Origin: Afipia sp.
GTDB lineage: Bacteria > Pseudomonadota > Alphaproteobacteria > Rhizobiales > Xanthobacteraceae
Reading direction: 5' to 3'
DNA length: 64,000 bases
Assembly: GCA_017308595.1 (NCBI GenBank)
Contig: JAFKER010000005.1
Coordinates: 568,950-632,949 of the forward strand
The notes beneath the pieces are model-generated. The model worked only from the letters and a program-made list of their open reading frames with translations. It was not told the DNA's origin and searched no databases. Numbering within the stretch: the first letter of the stretch is position 1; each line of letters begins with the position of its first letter. Made by a program: the position numbers and the translations under genes. Shown here one piece after another: positions 34,744-43,394 of the stretch.

Positions 34744-35733
34744 ATGACCACCAACAAGAAGAAACTGCTGATTGTGGAAACCTTGTCACCGGGCGGCCGG
34801 GCGCTGCTCGCGGAGCGCGGCGATATCGAGATAATCGAATTTCCGAATACGATTTCCGCACCGGATTTCAATGCGATGCTGCGGCAGCATGCGCCCGTCA
34901 ACGGCGTGGCGCTTGGCGCGACAGCCTTTGGTGCCAATGAGATCGTCTCCTCGGCCGAGATGAAGGTGGTGACGCGCATCGGCGTCGGCTATGACGCCGT
35001 GGACGTGAAGGCGCTCAGCGCCAGTAAGATTCCGCTGATGACCACGGGCATCGCCAACTCGCCGTCTGTGGCTGAATGCGCGCTATTCATGATGTTGTCG
35101 CTCGCCAAGCGCGCCGCCGAGCTCGATCATCTGGTCAAGAGCGGCAACTGGACCAAGCGGCTTGGCGCGATTCCATATGATCTGCTCGGCAAGACCGCAC
35201 TGGTGATCGGCTTTGGCCGTATCGGCACGCGGACGGTCAAGCGGCTGGTCGCGATGGAAATGAACGTGCTGGTCTACGATCCATTCAAGCCTGCGTCTGC
35301 CATCGAGGCGGCGGAAGCCGAATATGTCACCGATCTCAATGCGGCGATCCCTCGTGCTGATTTCATTACGATTCACTGCCCGAAATCGCCGGAGACGGTC
35401 AACATGTTCAGCACCGCACAGCTTCAATTGATGAAGCCGACGGCGTATCTGATCAACACTGCGCGGGGGGGTATTGTCGATGAAGATGCGCTGTATGCGG
35501 CGCTCACGTCCGGCAAGATTGCAGGGGCGGGCGTCGATGTCTTCGCGCAGGAACCGCCGAGACCGGATCATCCGCTGTTCAAGCTCGACAATGTCATCAC
35601 CGCACCGCATGTGGCCGGCGTGACGCGCGAGGCGCTTGACCGCATGAGCCTGCAGACCGCGAAGAACATCCTGAGCGCGCTCGATGGCGACCCGATCCGC
35701 GAGAATGTCATCAATCAGGATGTGCTGAACTGA
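34744..35733 (+). CDS. D-isomer-specific 2-hydroxyacid dehydrogenase
   Basis: A 329-residue NAD(H)-dependent dehydrogenase. The Rossmann motif GFGRIG is at 156-161, and the catalytic set is Arg241 (NTARGG), Glu270 and His289 (APHVAGVT). It matches the size of the single-domain-pair members such as hydroxypyruvate, glyoxylate or phosphonate-type reductases; there is no ACT domain, so it is not a full-length serA. AGGGGA precedes the ATG. Substrate unknown; the divergent RraA-like aldolase suggests a 2-oxo/2-hydroxy acid pathway. Confidence 0.86.
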   Translation: MTTNKKKLLIVETLSPGGRALLAERGDIEIIEFPNTISAPDFNAMLRQHAPVNGVALGATAFGANEIVSSAEMKVVTRIGVGYDAVDVKALSASKIPLMTTGIANSPSVAECALFMMLSLAKRAAELDHLVKSGNWTKRLGAIPYDLLGKTALVIGFGRIGTRTVKRLVAMEMNVLVYDPFKPASAIEAAEAEYVTDLNAAIPRADFITIHCPKSPETVNMFSTAQLQLMKPTAYLINTARGGIVDEDALYAALTSGKIAGAGVDVFAQEPPRPDHPLFKLDNVITAPHVAGVTREALDRMSLQTAKNILSALDGDPIRENVINQDVLN

Positions 35734-35760
35734 GGCTTGCGTCTCTTTTACGGATTTCGG

Positions 35761-35869
35761 GTCGTCCCGGCGATGGCCGGGACCCATACTCCTTTTACGA
35801 GGAGGTCGTCGGCTGCCTGAACTTGCCGAGGAGGGTTTGGTTATGGGTCCCGGCCTTCGCCGGGACGAC
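35761..35869. repeat. Inverted REP pair (BIME-like), copy 3
   Basis: Left unit 35761-35792 (GTCGTCCCGGCGATGGCCGG then GACCCATACTCC); right unit 35843-35869 (ATGGGTCCCGGCCTTCGCCG then GGACGAC), reverse-complement type. The spacer is about 50 bp. It lies after the 2-hydroxyacid dehydrogenase, before an unrelated plus-strand gene. Confidence 0.88.
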
Positions 35870-35909
35870 ATATTGAAAGTTCGTGCGACGACTTGAAGTG
35901 AGGCACATG

Positions 35910-36518
35910 ATGCCCCTGCAAAACCGCGTATCGCCGTTAGGCGAGATTGTTGCGACCTTTCATCGCGGGCGCTTCACCGGCAATCGCGGCATCATCCACG
36001 ATCCGCAGACCCGGACGCTGTTGAACCGGCGCTGGTCATCGAAAGCATGGATCACTTGCGTCTGCGAGTTTCGCGGGCGCAGGCGCAAGGTCATGAGCAG
36101 AAGAAGCTGGACGGAATTGTTTTTCTTCGATGAAGCGACGTCATTTGCTGCGGGGCACAGGCCTTGTTTTTATTGCCGCCGCGAGGATGCGACGGCGTTT
36201 CGCGACGCGTGGGCGGAAGGCAATGGTTTTACGAAGCCGTATGCAACCGAGATGGATGCGAGACTTCACAACGAAAGGCTCGACGGGCGCGACAAACGTC
36301 TGCATCCGCTGCCGGTGTCTATTCTCACCTTGCCGGATGGCGCAATGATTGCTGCGGCCGGCGAAAGCTATCTCATCACACAGGGTGAGGCGTGGCGTTG
36401 GTCGTTCGCCGGTTACAGCCGTTCATCCGCGAATTTGACTGATGCAAGACTTCTGACGCCACCGTCGATAGTAAATGCACTGCGCGCCGGATATCGCGCG
36501 CAGATCGGGTTCGATTAA
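35910..36518 (+). CDS. Conserved hypothetical protein
   Basis: A 202-residue soluble protein I cannot assign. It has basic, aromatic-rich sequence; a HRPCFYCRRED segment near residue 90 with two Cys spaced as CxxC, which could bind a metal; and a C-terminal SYLITQGEAWRWSFAGY region. GTGAGG lies 6 nt before ATG 35910; ATG 35907 is an alternative, and an in-frame GTG at 35883 is less likely. Its TAA stop overlaps the TAA of the convergent MFS gene through TTAA. Confidence 0.65.
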   Translation: MPLQNRVSPLGEIVATFHRGRFTGNRGIIHDPQTRTLLNRRWSSKAWITCVCEFRGRRRKVMSRRSWTELFFFDEATSFAAGHRPCFYCRREDATAFRDAWAEGNGFTKPYATEMDARLHNERLDGRDKRLHPLPVSILTLPDGAMIAAAGESYLITQGEAWRWSFAGYSRSSANLTDARLLTPPSIVNALRAGYRAQIGFD

Positions 36519-37810
36519 GCGGGCTTCGCGATCCGGTGTATCCGGCCTGCCACGGCGCGTATTTTGCGCGGAGCTGCGAGCCAGATGGCAATCGCACAAA
36601 GGGCGCTCATCAGTATCCCGACCAGGAAGGCGAGGGTGTAATCTCCATAGATGTCATGCAAAACGCCGGTGACCCAAGGTCCGGCCGCCCCACCGGCTAG
36701 CGCAGCGAGTGTGATGGTGCCGAAGATGGTGCCGAAATGCTTGCCTTGGAAAATTTCGGAGACGACCGCACCCATGATTGAGGTGAACCCATAGCCGAGC
36801 GCGCCCTGTGCGATGACCATGACATAGACCAGCGTCAGGGTCGGCACGGACTGCAGTATGATCAGCATGACAAAGCAGATCGCAAAACCGAAAGCAGACA
36901 CGCTCCATATCCATTCGCGCCCGATGCGGTCTGACAGATGGCCGAGCACTATTTGCCCGGGAATGCCAATCAAGCTGACCATGCCCAAGGCCCACGCTGC
37001 CGAGGTCGAACTGAAGCCGATTTCGACCAGATACTTGGTCTGATGCACTTGCACCGTGTACCAGATGTAAAGCCCGCAGAACGAGCCGAGCGAGAGCCAC
37101 CAGAACTGCGGTGTGCGGATGGCGCGCGGAAGCGTCCAGTCCACGGCGGCCCAAACCGGATCGACAATGTTCGACGGTGCCGCGGCTGTTGCAGTTGTGG
37201 GTTTCGGGGCGCCGTCCGGCTGCAAGCCGATGTCTTCAGGACGCTTGTAGAGCAACAGATTGAGCGGGATCAGCACCGTCAGCACAAGGATGCCCATGGC
37301 CCAACTGGCCGCGCGCCAGCCGCTTTTGTCGATCAGCAGTTGCACCCATGGCAGTATGATGATCGAGCCGATCCCGACACCCGCGAAAGCGAGGCCGACC
37401 GCAAGGCCGCGGCGTTTGACGAACCAGTTCGGCAGAAACAGCGACTGGCCCGAGTAGCCGAGGCAGATGCTTCCCGCGCCGACAAGACAGCCGATGGTGA
37501 CATAAAGATGCCAGGGCTGCGTCGTGAGTGGCGCGAGCAGCAGGCCTGCACCCATCAGCACGACGCCAAGCTCCATCACGGTGCGCGGCCCAGAGCGGTC
37601 CATCAGCTTGCCCATCAAAGGGCTCAGCAGTGCCGAAACCAGAAAGCCGACCGAGAACGCGCCCGCGGTGACGCCGCGATCCCATCCGAACTCGTCGACA
37701 ATGGGGGAGAAGAACAGCGAGAACGCGGTGCGGGCATTTACGCCAATTCCCATGGTGATGAAGGTTACGGCGACAATGATCCAGCCGTAATAGAAGGGCA
37801 GGCGGCGCAT
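36515..37810 (-). CDS. MFS transporter, oxalate:formate antiporter-like
   Basis: A 431-residue major facilitator protein with 12 predicted helices and a central loop at about 195-225. The N-terminal YYGWIIVAVTFITMGIGVNARTAFSLFF and the helix 2-3 motif GKLMDRSGPRTVMELG are typical of the OFA/monocarboxylate group. It probably carries a carboxylate; direction unknown. The start is ATG 37810. Directly upstream is a cluster of palindromes (37831-37887), suggesting dedicated regulation or an RNA structure. Confidence 0.83.
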   Translation of the reverse strand: MRRLPFYYGWIIVAVTFITMGIGVNARTAFSLFFSPIVDEFGWDRGVTAGAFSVGFLVSALLSPLMGKLMDRSGPRTVMELGVVLMGAGLLLAPLTTQPWHLYVTIGCLVGAGSICLGYSGQSLFLPNWFVKRRGLAVGLAFAGVGIGSIIILPWVQLLIDKSGWRAASWAMGILVLTVLIPLNLLLYKRPEDIGLQPDGAPKPTTATAAAPSNIVDPVWAAVDWTLPRAIRTPQFWWLSLGSFCGLYIWYTVQVHQTKYLVEIGFSSTSAAWALGMVSLIGIPGQIVLGHLSDRIGREWIWSVSAFGFAICFVMLIILQSVPTLTLVYVMVIAQGALGYGFTSIMGAVVSEIFQGKHFGTIFGTITLAALAGGAAGPWVTGVLHDIYGDYTLAFLVGILMSALCAIAIWLAAPRKIRAVAGRIHRIAKPA

Positions 37811-37830
37811 GCAGCAATTCCAAACCGGAA

Positions 37831-37887
37831 GCGAGTCACTCGCATTTGAGTATGTGCGGATAACCGCACCGCGTCATGACGCGGTGC
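37831..37887. promoter_or_regulatory. Palindrome cluster before the MFS gene
   Basis: Three inverted repeats in 57 bp: GCGAG-TCA-CTCGC (37831-37843), GCGG-ATAA-CCGC (37856-37867) and a perfect 22-bp palindrome starting GCACCGCGTCA and ending TGACGCGGTGC (37866-37887). Read on the minus strand they lie in the region just ahead of the MFS start codon at 37810. They may be operators or a structured leader. Confidence 0.5.
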
Positions 37888-37933
37888 AACCGAATTGAAC
37901 GCATATCTTTGCGCTGGGGAGGCGACGGGCCAA

Positions 37934-37956
37934 TTACCTTTGAGGTAAGCACCTCA
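37934..37956 (-). terminator. Alternative hairpins at the ptrB stop codon
   Basis: TTACCT-TTG-AGGTAA (37934-37948) and TGAGGT-AAGC-ACCTCA (37941-37956) overlap, so only one can form at a time. The second includes the ptrB stop codon. No T-run is present. Possible weak terminator or mRNA processing signal at the ptrB 3' end. Confidence 0.35.
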
Positions 37957-40062
37957 GCTTTGTGACAGGCCTACGGCCCATAGTGCGAAAGCATAGGCAA
38001 TCGCAATCTCGTCCAGCCGATTGAAACGGCCTGACGCGCCGCCATGCCCGGCGCCCATATTGGTCCGGAGCACGACCGGTCCGCCGCCAGTCATTACCGG
38101 ACGCAGGCGGGCGATCCATTTCGCTGGTTCCCAATAAGTCACGCGCGGATCGGCGAGACCACCCATAGCGAGAATGGCCGGATAGTCCTTCGCCGCGACA
38201 TTGTCGTAGGGCGAATAGGCGAGAATGGTTCTGAAATCCGTCGCGCTTTCGATCGGGTTGCCCCATTCGGGCCATTCCGGCGGCGTCAGCGGCAATGACG
38301 CATCTAGCATGGTGTTGAGTACGTCGACAAACGGCACTTCGGCGACAATGCCCGCGAACAACTCGCCGGAACGGTTCGCCACCGCCCCCATCAGCATGCC
38401 GCCTGCGCTGCCGCCGTGGCCGACAATTTTTTTCGCTGAAGTGTACTTTTCCTCGATCAGGGCGTGACCGGCGGCGGCGAAATCGTCGAAGGTGTTTGTC
38501 TTCTTCTCGCGCTTTCCGTCGAGATACCAGCCCCAGCCTTTATCGGAACCGCCGCGGATATGCGCGATGGCGTAGACGAAGCCGCGATCCACCAGCGAGA
38601 GCCGGTTGGCGGAGAAGGACGCGGGCATTGCCGTGCCATAGGAGCCGTAACCGTAGAGCAACAGCGGCGCGCTGCCGTCGCGAGCCAAATCCTTGCGATG
38701 AAGAATTGACACTGGCACCTGTGCGCCGTCGTGCGATGCGGCCATGATGCGGGTGGTGACATAGTCGGCGGGGTTGTGGCCGGACGGAATTTCCTGCCGC
38801 TTGCGTAGGGTGCGGGCGCGGCTGACCATGTCATAGTCGAACACTTCCGACGGCGTGGTCATGGATGAATAGGAGAAGCGGATATTCGTCGTGTCGAACT
38901 CGTATCCGCCGAGCGTGCCGAGCGAATAGGCCGCTTCATCGAATGCGATGGCATGCTCCTGCAACGTGGCAAGGTCGCGGATGACGATGGAGGGCAGGGC
39001 ATTGGCTCGTTCCATCCGCACCAGATGGCCGGAATAAAGCTCGATATCGATGATGTAGGTGCCGGGCCGATGCGGGATCAGATCGCGCCAGTTTTTGCGC
39101 GCGGGGGAGGCCAGCGGTGCGGTAACGATCTTGAAGTCGATGGCCTCATCCGCGTTGGTCAGGATGAACAGTTGATCGCCGCGATCGGCGATGGAGTATT
39201 GGACGCCTTCTTCGCGTTTGGTGATGAGACGGGGCTTGATGTTCGGCGCATTGAGGTCGATCAGGTGCTGCTCGGATGTTTCGTGATCCCCGCCTGAGAT
39301 CACGCAGAATCGCCCGCTGGCGCTTTCATGGATGTGGGTGAACCAGCCCGAGTCACTTTCCTCGTAGACCAACTCGTCGTCTGACTGAGACGTGCCGAGG
39401 ATGTGGCGATAAACCTGCATCGGCCGATGGTTGTCGTCGAGCTTCACATAGAAAAACGATTTTGAATCCGCGGCCCACACGATCCCGCCGTCGGTCTCCT
39501 CGACGCGATCATCGCTATCCAGACCCGTGTCCCAGTCGCGGATGCGGATGGTGAAGTATTCCGAGCCGCGCACGTCCGCGCTCCAGGCCTCCAGCCTGTG
39601 ATCGGGTGAATGCCGCGCTTCGCCGAACTTGAAATATTCAGTTTGTTTGGCGAGTTCGTCGCCGTCGATAAGGAAGCGCGCCTTGCCGGTTGTATTGTCA
39701 AGGTCTTGGCGCGGCACACGTCCGATCTGCTCGTGCTGGCCGCCTTCATTATATTTGTGAAAGTAGGCGAATGGCCCATCCGGGGCCGGAACACTGGAAT
39801 CGTCCTCCTTGATGCGGCCGCGCATTTCGGCGACCAGCTTCTTCTGTAGCGGTTCGGTATGGCCAAGCACGGTGTCGGCGTAAGCATTTTCCGCTTCGAG
39901 ATAAGCCCGAATATCCGGCTTGAGGACGGACGGATCGCGCAGCACCTCCTGCCAGTTCTCGTCTTTCAGCCAAGCGTAATCGTCGGTCACGGTGATGCCG
40001 TGACGGGTGAAGCTATGCGGGCGGCGCGGGGCGACGGGGGGGAGTATTTTCTTTGAAGTCAT
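37954..40062 (-). CDS. ptrB: Oligopeptidase B (prolyl oligopeptidase family S9A)
   Basis: A 702-residue serine peptidase: N-terminal seven-bladed propeller (about 1-420) that gates the site and a C-terminal alpha/beta hydrolase. Catalytic Ser552 is in GHGGSAGGMLMG and His673 in NMGAGHGG; the Asp is likely in LADPRVTYW. It cuts short peptides after Lys/Arg in the cytoplasm. Length matches the family (about 680-710). It is flanked by palindromes on both sides, and no partner gene is evident. Confidence 0.92.
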   Translation of the reverse strand: MTSKKILPPVAPRRPHSFTRHGITVTDDYAWLKDENWQEVLRDPSVLKPDIRAYLEAENAYADTVLGHTEPLQKKLVAEMRGRIKEDDSSVPAPDGPFAYFHKYNEGGQHEQIGRVPRQDLDNTTGKARFLIDGDELAKQTEYFKFGEARHSPDHRLEAWSADVRGSEYFTIRIRDWDTGLDSDDRVEETDGGIVWAADSKSFFYVKLDDNHRPMQVYRHILGTSQSDDELVYEESDSGWFTHIHESASGRFCVISGGDHETSEQHLIDLNAPNIKPRLITKREEGVQYSIADRGDQLFILTNADEAIDFKIVTAPLASPARKNWRDLIPHRPGTYIIDIELYSGHLVRMERANALPSIVIRDLATLQEHAIAFDEAAYSLGTLGGYEFDTTNIRFSYSSMTTPSEVFDYDMVSRARTLRKRQEIPSGHNPADYVTTRIMAASHDGAQVPVSILHRKDLARDGSAPLLLYGYGSYGTAMPASFSANRLSLVDRGFVYAIAHIRGGSDKGWGWYLDGKREKKTNTFDDFAAAGHALIEEKYTSAKKIVGHGGSAGGMLMGAVANRSGELFAGIVAEVPFVDVLNTMLDASLPLTPPEWPEWGNPIESATDFRTILAYSPYDNVAAKDYPAILAMGGLADPRVTYWEPAKWIARLRPVMTGGGPVVLRTNMGAGHGGASGRFNRLDEIAIAYAFALWAVGLSQS

Positions 40063-40094
40063 GAGGCTCGGCTTTCAAGAAACGAAATCTCAAC

Positions 40095-40210
40095 GGTCGT
40101 CCCCGCGAAAGCGGGGACTCATACTCCCTGTCGTCTCATATTATGAGGGATGTATGTCGTGTTCTATCGAGAGGCTAGGGGTAATCGGTCCCCGCTTTCG
40201 CGAGGACGAC
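40095..40210. repeat. Inverted REP pair (BIME-like), copy 4
   Basis: Left unit 40095-40130 (GGTCGTCCCCGCGAAAGCGG then GGACTCATACTCCCTG); right unit 40187-40210 (GGTCCCCGCTTTCGCGAGGA then CGAC). This copy uses a CCCCGC/GCGGGG stem instead of CCCGGC/GCCGGG, a compensated change that keeps pairing. It lies between the amidohydrolase 3' end and ptrB. Confidence 0.85.
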
Positions 40211-40236
40211 ATCGAACACATGGCAATGTCCTGTCC

Positions 40237-41505
40237 TTAACTGCCCGCCTTCGTCTCCGACGTGACGCCTGCCAGTGCCAGCACCGCATGCAGCAGCACA
40301 TTCGCACCGGCGGCGCAGTCGGCCTGCGTCGCATCTTCCAGTTCGTTGTGACTGACGCCGTCCTTGCACGGCACGAAGATCATCGCCGCCGGAATCACCG
40401 TTGCGAGATTGCAGGCATCGTGACCCGCGCCGGAGGTGATGCGGCGATAACTGTAGCCCATTTCCTTCGCAGCCGCCTCGACCGCATCAACCAACGCGGG
40501 GGTGAACACGGTCGGTTCCTTGCGCCAGATCTGCTTGAGGTCGATGCTTACCTTGCGGCGGGTTGCGATCTCCGCGACGGCGAACTGGATTGCCGCATCC
40601 AAGCTGTCGAGAATTTTTGATTCTGAACTGCGGACATCGACGGTGAAGCTAAGATCGCCGGGAATGACGTTGCGCGAGGGGTTGTCGATCTTGATCTCGC
40701 CGACGGTGCCGACCGCATTCGGCGCGTGATCGCGCGCGGCCTTTTCCACGGCCAGAACGACTTCCGAGAAGGCGGCGAGCGCATCCTTGCGCAACGGCAT
40801 TGGCGTGGTCCCGGCGTGGCTGGCGAAACCAGCGATCGTGCCGTCGTACCACATGATGCCCTGGCCACGATCGACCACGCCGATTGTCTTGTTCTCGGCC
40901 TCGAGCAGCGGTCCTTGCTCAATGTGCAGTTCGACAAAGGCGCTGAACCTTTGCTTGCCGACCGGTTCGGCACCGCGATAACCGATGGTGTCGAGAGCGT
41001 CCGCGACCGTGATGCCGTCGGCGTCCCTGCGGCCGAGAATGTCGTCGGTGGTGTAGTCGCCGGCATAGGCTGCTGAAGCCATCATTGCCGGCGCGTAGCG
41101 CGAGCCTTCTTCATTGGTCCAGTTACAGACACAAACTGGAGTCTCGGTTTCGATGCCCGCAGCATTGAGCGTGCGGACGACTTCCAGCGCGGCCAGCGTA
41201 CCGAGAATGCCGTCATACTTTCCGCCGGTTGGTTGAGTGTCGAGATGGGAGCCTATGCCGATCGGCGGCTTTGACATGTCCCGGCCGGGACGGATCGCAA
41301 ACATGGTGCCGAGCGCATCGACGCTGACTTGGCAGCCCGCGGCTTCGCAAGCAGCGCGGAACCAATCGCGCACCTGTTTGTCCTCGGGCCCGAGCGTGAG
41401 GCGCTTGACTCCCCCTTTCGGCGTGGCGCCGAACTTCGCAGTTTCATGAATGTCGCCCCAGAGACGGGCGGAATCTATTTGAAGATTGGATCTGGCTTTT
41501 GTCAT
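40237..41505 (-). CDS. M20-family amidohydrolase (N-carbamoyl-amino-acid hydrolase / allantoate amidohydrolase type)
   Basis: A 422-residue dinuclear-metal amidohydrolase. Metal-site motifs: GIGSHLDTQPTGGKYDG (His, Asp), NEEGSRY (Glu), ELHIEQGP and GAGHDA near the C-terminus. These are the features of the hydantoinase/carbamoylase group that cleaves N-carbamoyl-L-amino acids, beta-ureidopropionate or allantoate. ATG 41505 (MTKARSNLQ) is preferred over 41523. No dihydropyrimidinase or ureide gene is adjacent, so the substrate is open. Confidence 0.85.
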   Translation of the reverse strand: MTKARSNLQIDSARLWGDIHETAKFGATPKGGVKRLTLGPEDKQVRDWFRAACEAAGCQVSVDALGTMFAIRPGRDMSKPPIGIGSHLDTQPTGGKYDGILGTLAALEVVRTLNAAGIETETPVCVCNWTNEEGSRYAPAMMASAAYAGDYTTDDILGRRDADGITVADALDTIGYRGAEPVGKQRFSAFVELHIEQGPLLEAENKTIGVVDRGQGIMWYDGTIAGFASHAGTTPMPLRKDALAAFSEVVLAVEKAARDHAPNAVGTVGEIKIDNPSRNVIPGDLSFTVDVRSSESKILDSLDAAIQFAVAEIATRRKVSIDLKQIWRKEPTVFTPALVDAVEAAAKEMGYSYRRITSGAGHDACNLATVIPAAMIFVPCKDGVSHNELEDATQADCAAGANVLLHAVLALAGVTSETKAGS

Positions 41506-41556
41506 GATGGGTCGATACCGCAAATCGAGGTGAGGCGCATCGGCTAGATTGGGGGA

Positions 41557-42012
41557 TCAGGTGTGCCGGTGGGTATGCTTTTTCCGCGCCGCCGAAGATT
41601 TTGCACCGGGATCGGTGGGGATCATCACCACGCGGCCATAGCGTACGCCGCGTTCGGCAATGACGTGTTCCGCCAGATGCTGGACCTCCGACGTCTTGCC
41701 CTTCAACGCGGTGATTTCCATGCAGTTGTCGTTATCCAGATGCACATGCAGCGTGGCCATCGCCAGATCGTGATGATCGTGGAAGTTGTTGACCAGCCGG
41801 CTGGAGAGATCGCGCGCGGCGTGATCGTAGACGTAAACCAGTGCCGCGACACAATCGCCGCCGGCTTGTCCGGCGTCCTGTGCAGCCTGCTGCATTCCGG
41901 CCCGTGCGAAGTCGCGGATGGCTTCGGAGCGATTCTGGTAGCCGTGCTGCGCTATCATGCGATCGAGTTCTGCCATGAGATCGTCATCGAGGGTAATGGT
42001 CACGCGCTGCAT
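41557..42012 (-). CDS. nikR: Nickel-responsive regulator NikR
   Basis: A 151-residue ribbon-helix-helix repressor. The N-terminal MQRVTITLDDDLM is the DNA-contacting strand, and the ACT-like C-terminal domain holds the square-planar nickel site His78, His89, His91 and Cys97, spaced as in E. coli NikR. ATG 42012 has GGAGCC 7 nt upstream; the open frame continues to 42165 without similarity. Odd: no nickel transporter or urease/hydrogenase gene is nearby, and the protein ends in a His-rich tail (KKHTHRHT). It is divergent from the tct operon. Confidence 0.92.
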   Translation of the reverse strand: MQRVTITLDDDLMAELDRMIAQHGYQNRSEAIRDFARAGMQQAAQDAGQAGGDCVAALVYVYDHAARDLSSRLVNNFHDHHDLAMATLHVHLDNDNCMEITALKGKTSEVQHLAEHVIAERGVRYGRVVMIPTDPGAKSSAARKKHTHRHT

Positions 42013-42351
42013 TGAAGAGGCTCCGTCCGGCCGCGGCCGCATGCTGTTGGTCCCGTCAGCATAACCGATCCGGAGCGTCGCCGGTGCTATTTGATGGCGT
42101 AATAAGGAGGCAGATGACGAGAGAGTGCTACGGATGTCGCGAGGTGAGGCGCGGTGTTTCGCCATGCGAACCTTAAATGGACTCTAAGCCCCGGAAATTT
42201 TCGAGACGTAATGACTTACCGGCGTGATGCGTCGCAACAACTGCAGCCGCCATGTTCTCCTTGCTTTTCTTTCGTGCCGATTTCGGGGATCATCACCGGA
42301 CAAAACAAAAGGCTCGGATACATCAACGAGTCGCCAAGGGGAGAGAGCTTC
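42013..42351. other. Divergent nikR-tctC gap
   Basis: A 339-bp gap. I found no GTATGA-N16-TCATAC NikR box. It contains a possible 20-codon plus-strand frame at 42114-42176, with an AAGGAGG ribosome-binding site 3 nt before its ATG, encoding a short Cys/Arg-rich peptide (MTRECYGCREVRRG...). The remainder holds the tctC leader with GGGGAGAG before ATG 42352. Nothing else is supported. Confidence 0.45.
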
Positions 42352-43326
42352 ATGACTTATCGAGTTCTACAGAAGGCTGGACTGGCTGTTGCAGCATTTG
42401 CGGCACTGTCAGGTGTTGCGCTCGCGCAGGATTATCCCACCAAACCAATTACGTTGATCGTGCCGTGGCCTGCGGGCGGATCGACCGACATCTCGATGCG
42501 CGCGATTGCTGAAAGCGCGTCGAAAGTACTCGGACAGCCGATTGTCGTGGATAACAAGGCTGGCGGCGGCGGCACCGTCGGCCCGGCAACCATGGCGGCG
42601 ACGGCGAAGCCTGATGGCTACACGATCTCGCAAATTCCGATCACAGTGTTTCGTCTTCCGCTGATGCAGGATGTCTCGTGGAATGCCGACAAGGACTTTA
42701 CCTATATCGTCCATCTGACCGGTTATACTTTCGGCGTCACCACTAACGCGGAGTCGCAGTTCAAGACCTGGAAGGATGTGGTGGACTTCGCGAAGGCCAA
42801 TCCCGGCAAGGTGACTTACGCAACACCGGGAGCGGGGACTTCGCTGCATATCGGCATGGAGCAGATCGCTGGGAAGGCCGGTATCAAGCTGACGCAAGTG
42901 CCGTTCAAGGGTGGCGCGGAGACCAACGCTGCCGTTCTCGGCAATCATACCATGCTGCAGGCGGATTCCACCGGTTGGCGGCCGCTGGTCGACGCCGGCA
43001 AGCTGCGCCTGCTGATGGTGTGGACTTCGAAGCGTTCGCCAAACTTCCCCAATGTGCCGACCCTCAACGAACTCGGCTATGACATGGTCTATGACTCGCC
43101 CTTCGGCATCGCCGGTCCGAAAGGCATGGACCCGAAGATCGTCGCCAAGCTCCACGACGCGTTCAAGAAAGCGATCGAAGACCCCGCTGTGATCGCGACG
43201 CTCGCGAAATTCGACATGGTGGCGAATTACAAGAACACCGAGGACTACAAGAAGTTCGTCACTGAAGTCACCGCGTCGGAGCGCAAGGTGATCGACACGC
43301 TCGGGCTCGCCAAGAAGACCAACTAA
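42352..43326 (+). CDS. tctC: Tripartite tricarboxylate transporter binding protein (TctC/Bug family)
   Basis: A 324-residue periplasmic receptor. Signal peptide about 1-26 (MTYRVLQKAG...ALAQ); the mature start DYPTKPITLIVPWPAGGSTDI is the Bug-family hallmark, followed by VVDNKAGGGGTVGP, which binds carboxylates. It delivers a carboxylate to TctAB. The frame is open to 42154 but ATG 42352 has a good ribosome-binding site and starts the signal peptide. First gene of tctC-tctB-tctA. Confidence 0.9.
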   Translation: MTYRVLQKAGLAVAAFAALSGVALAQDYPTKPITLIVPWPAGGSTDISMRAIAESASKVLGQPIVVDNKAGGGGTVGPATMAATAKPDGYTISQIPITVFRLPLMQDVSWNADKDFTYIVHLTGYTFGVTTNAESQFKTWKDVVDFAKANPGKVTYATPGAGTSLHIGMEQIAGKAGIKLTQVPFKGGAETNAAVLGNHTMLQADSTGWRPLVDAGKLRLLMVWTSKRSPNFPNVPTLNELGYDMVYDSPFGIAGPKGMDPKIVAKLHDAFKKAIEDPAVIATLAKFDMVANYKNTEDYKKFVTEVTASERKVIDTLGLAKKTN

Positions 43327-43394
43327 GGTCCGCGTGCCGAGGCAGGGCTCGCGGATGCTGCGAGCCCTGACGTGATGTTTTGGGAGGGGACGCG

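Noticed and set aside
42013-42351. NikR box GTATGA-N16-TCATAC near nikR
   Set aside because: No matching dyad on either strand in the divergent gap.
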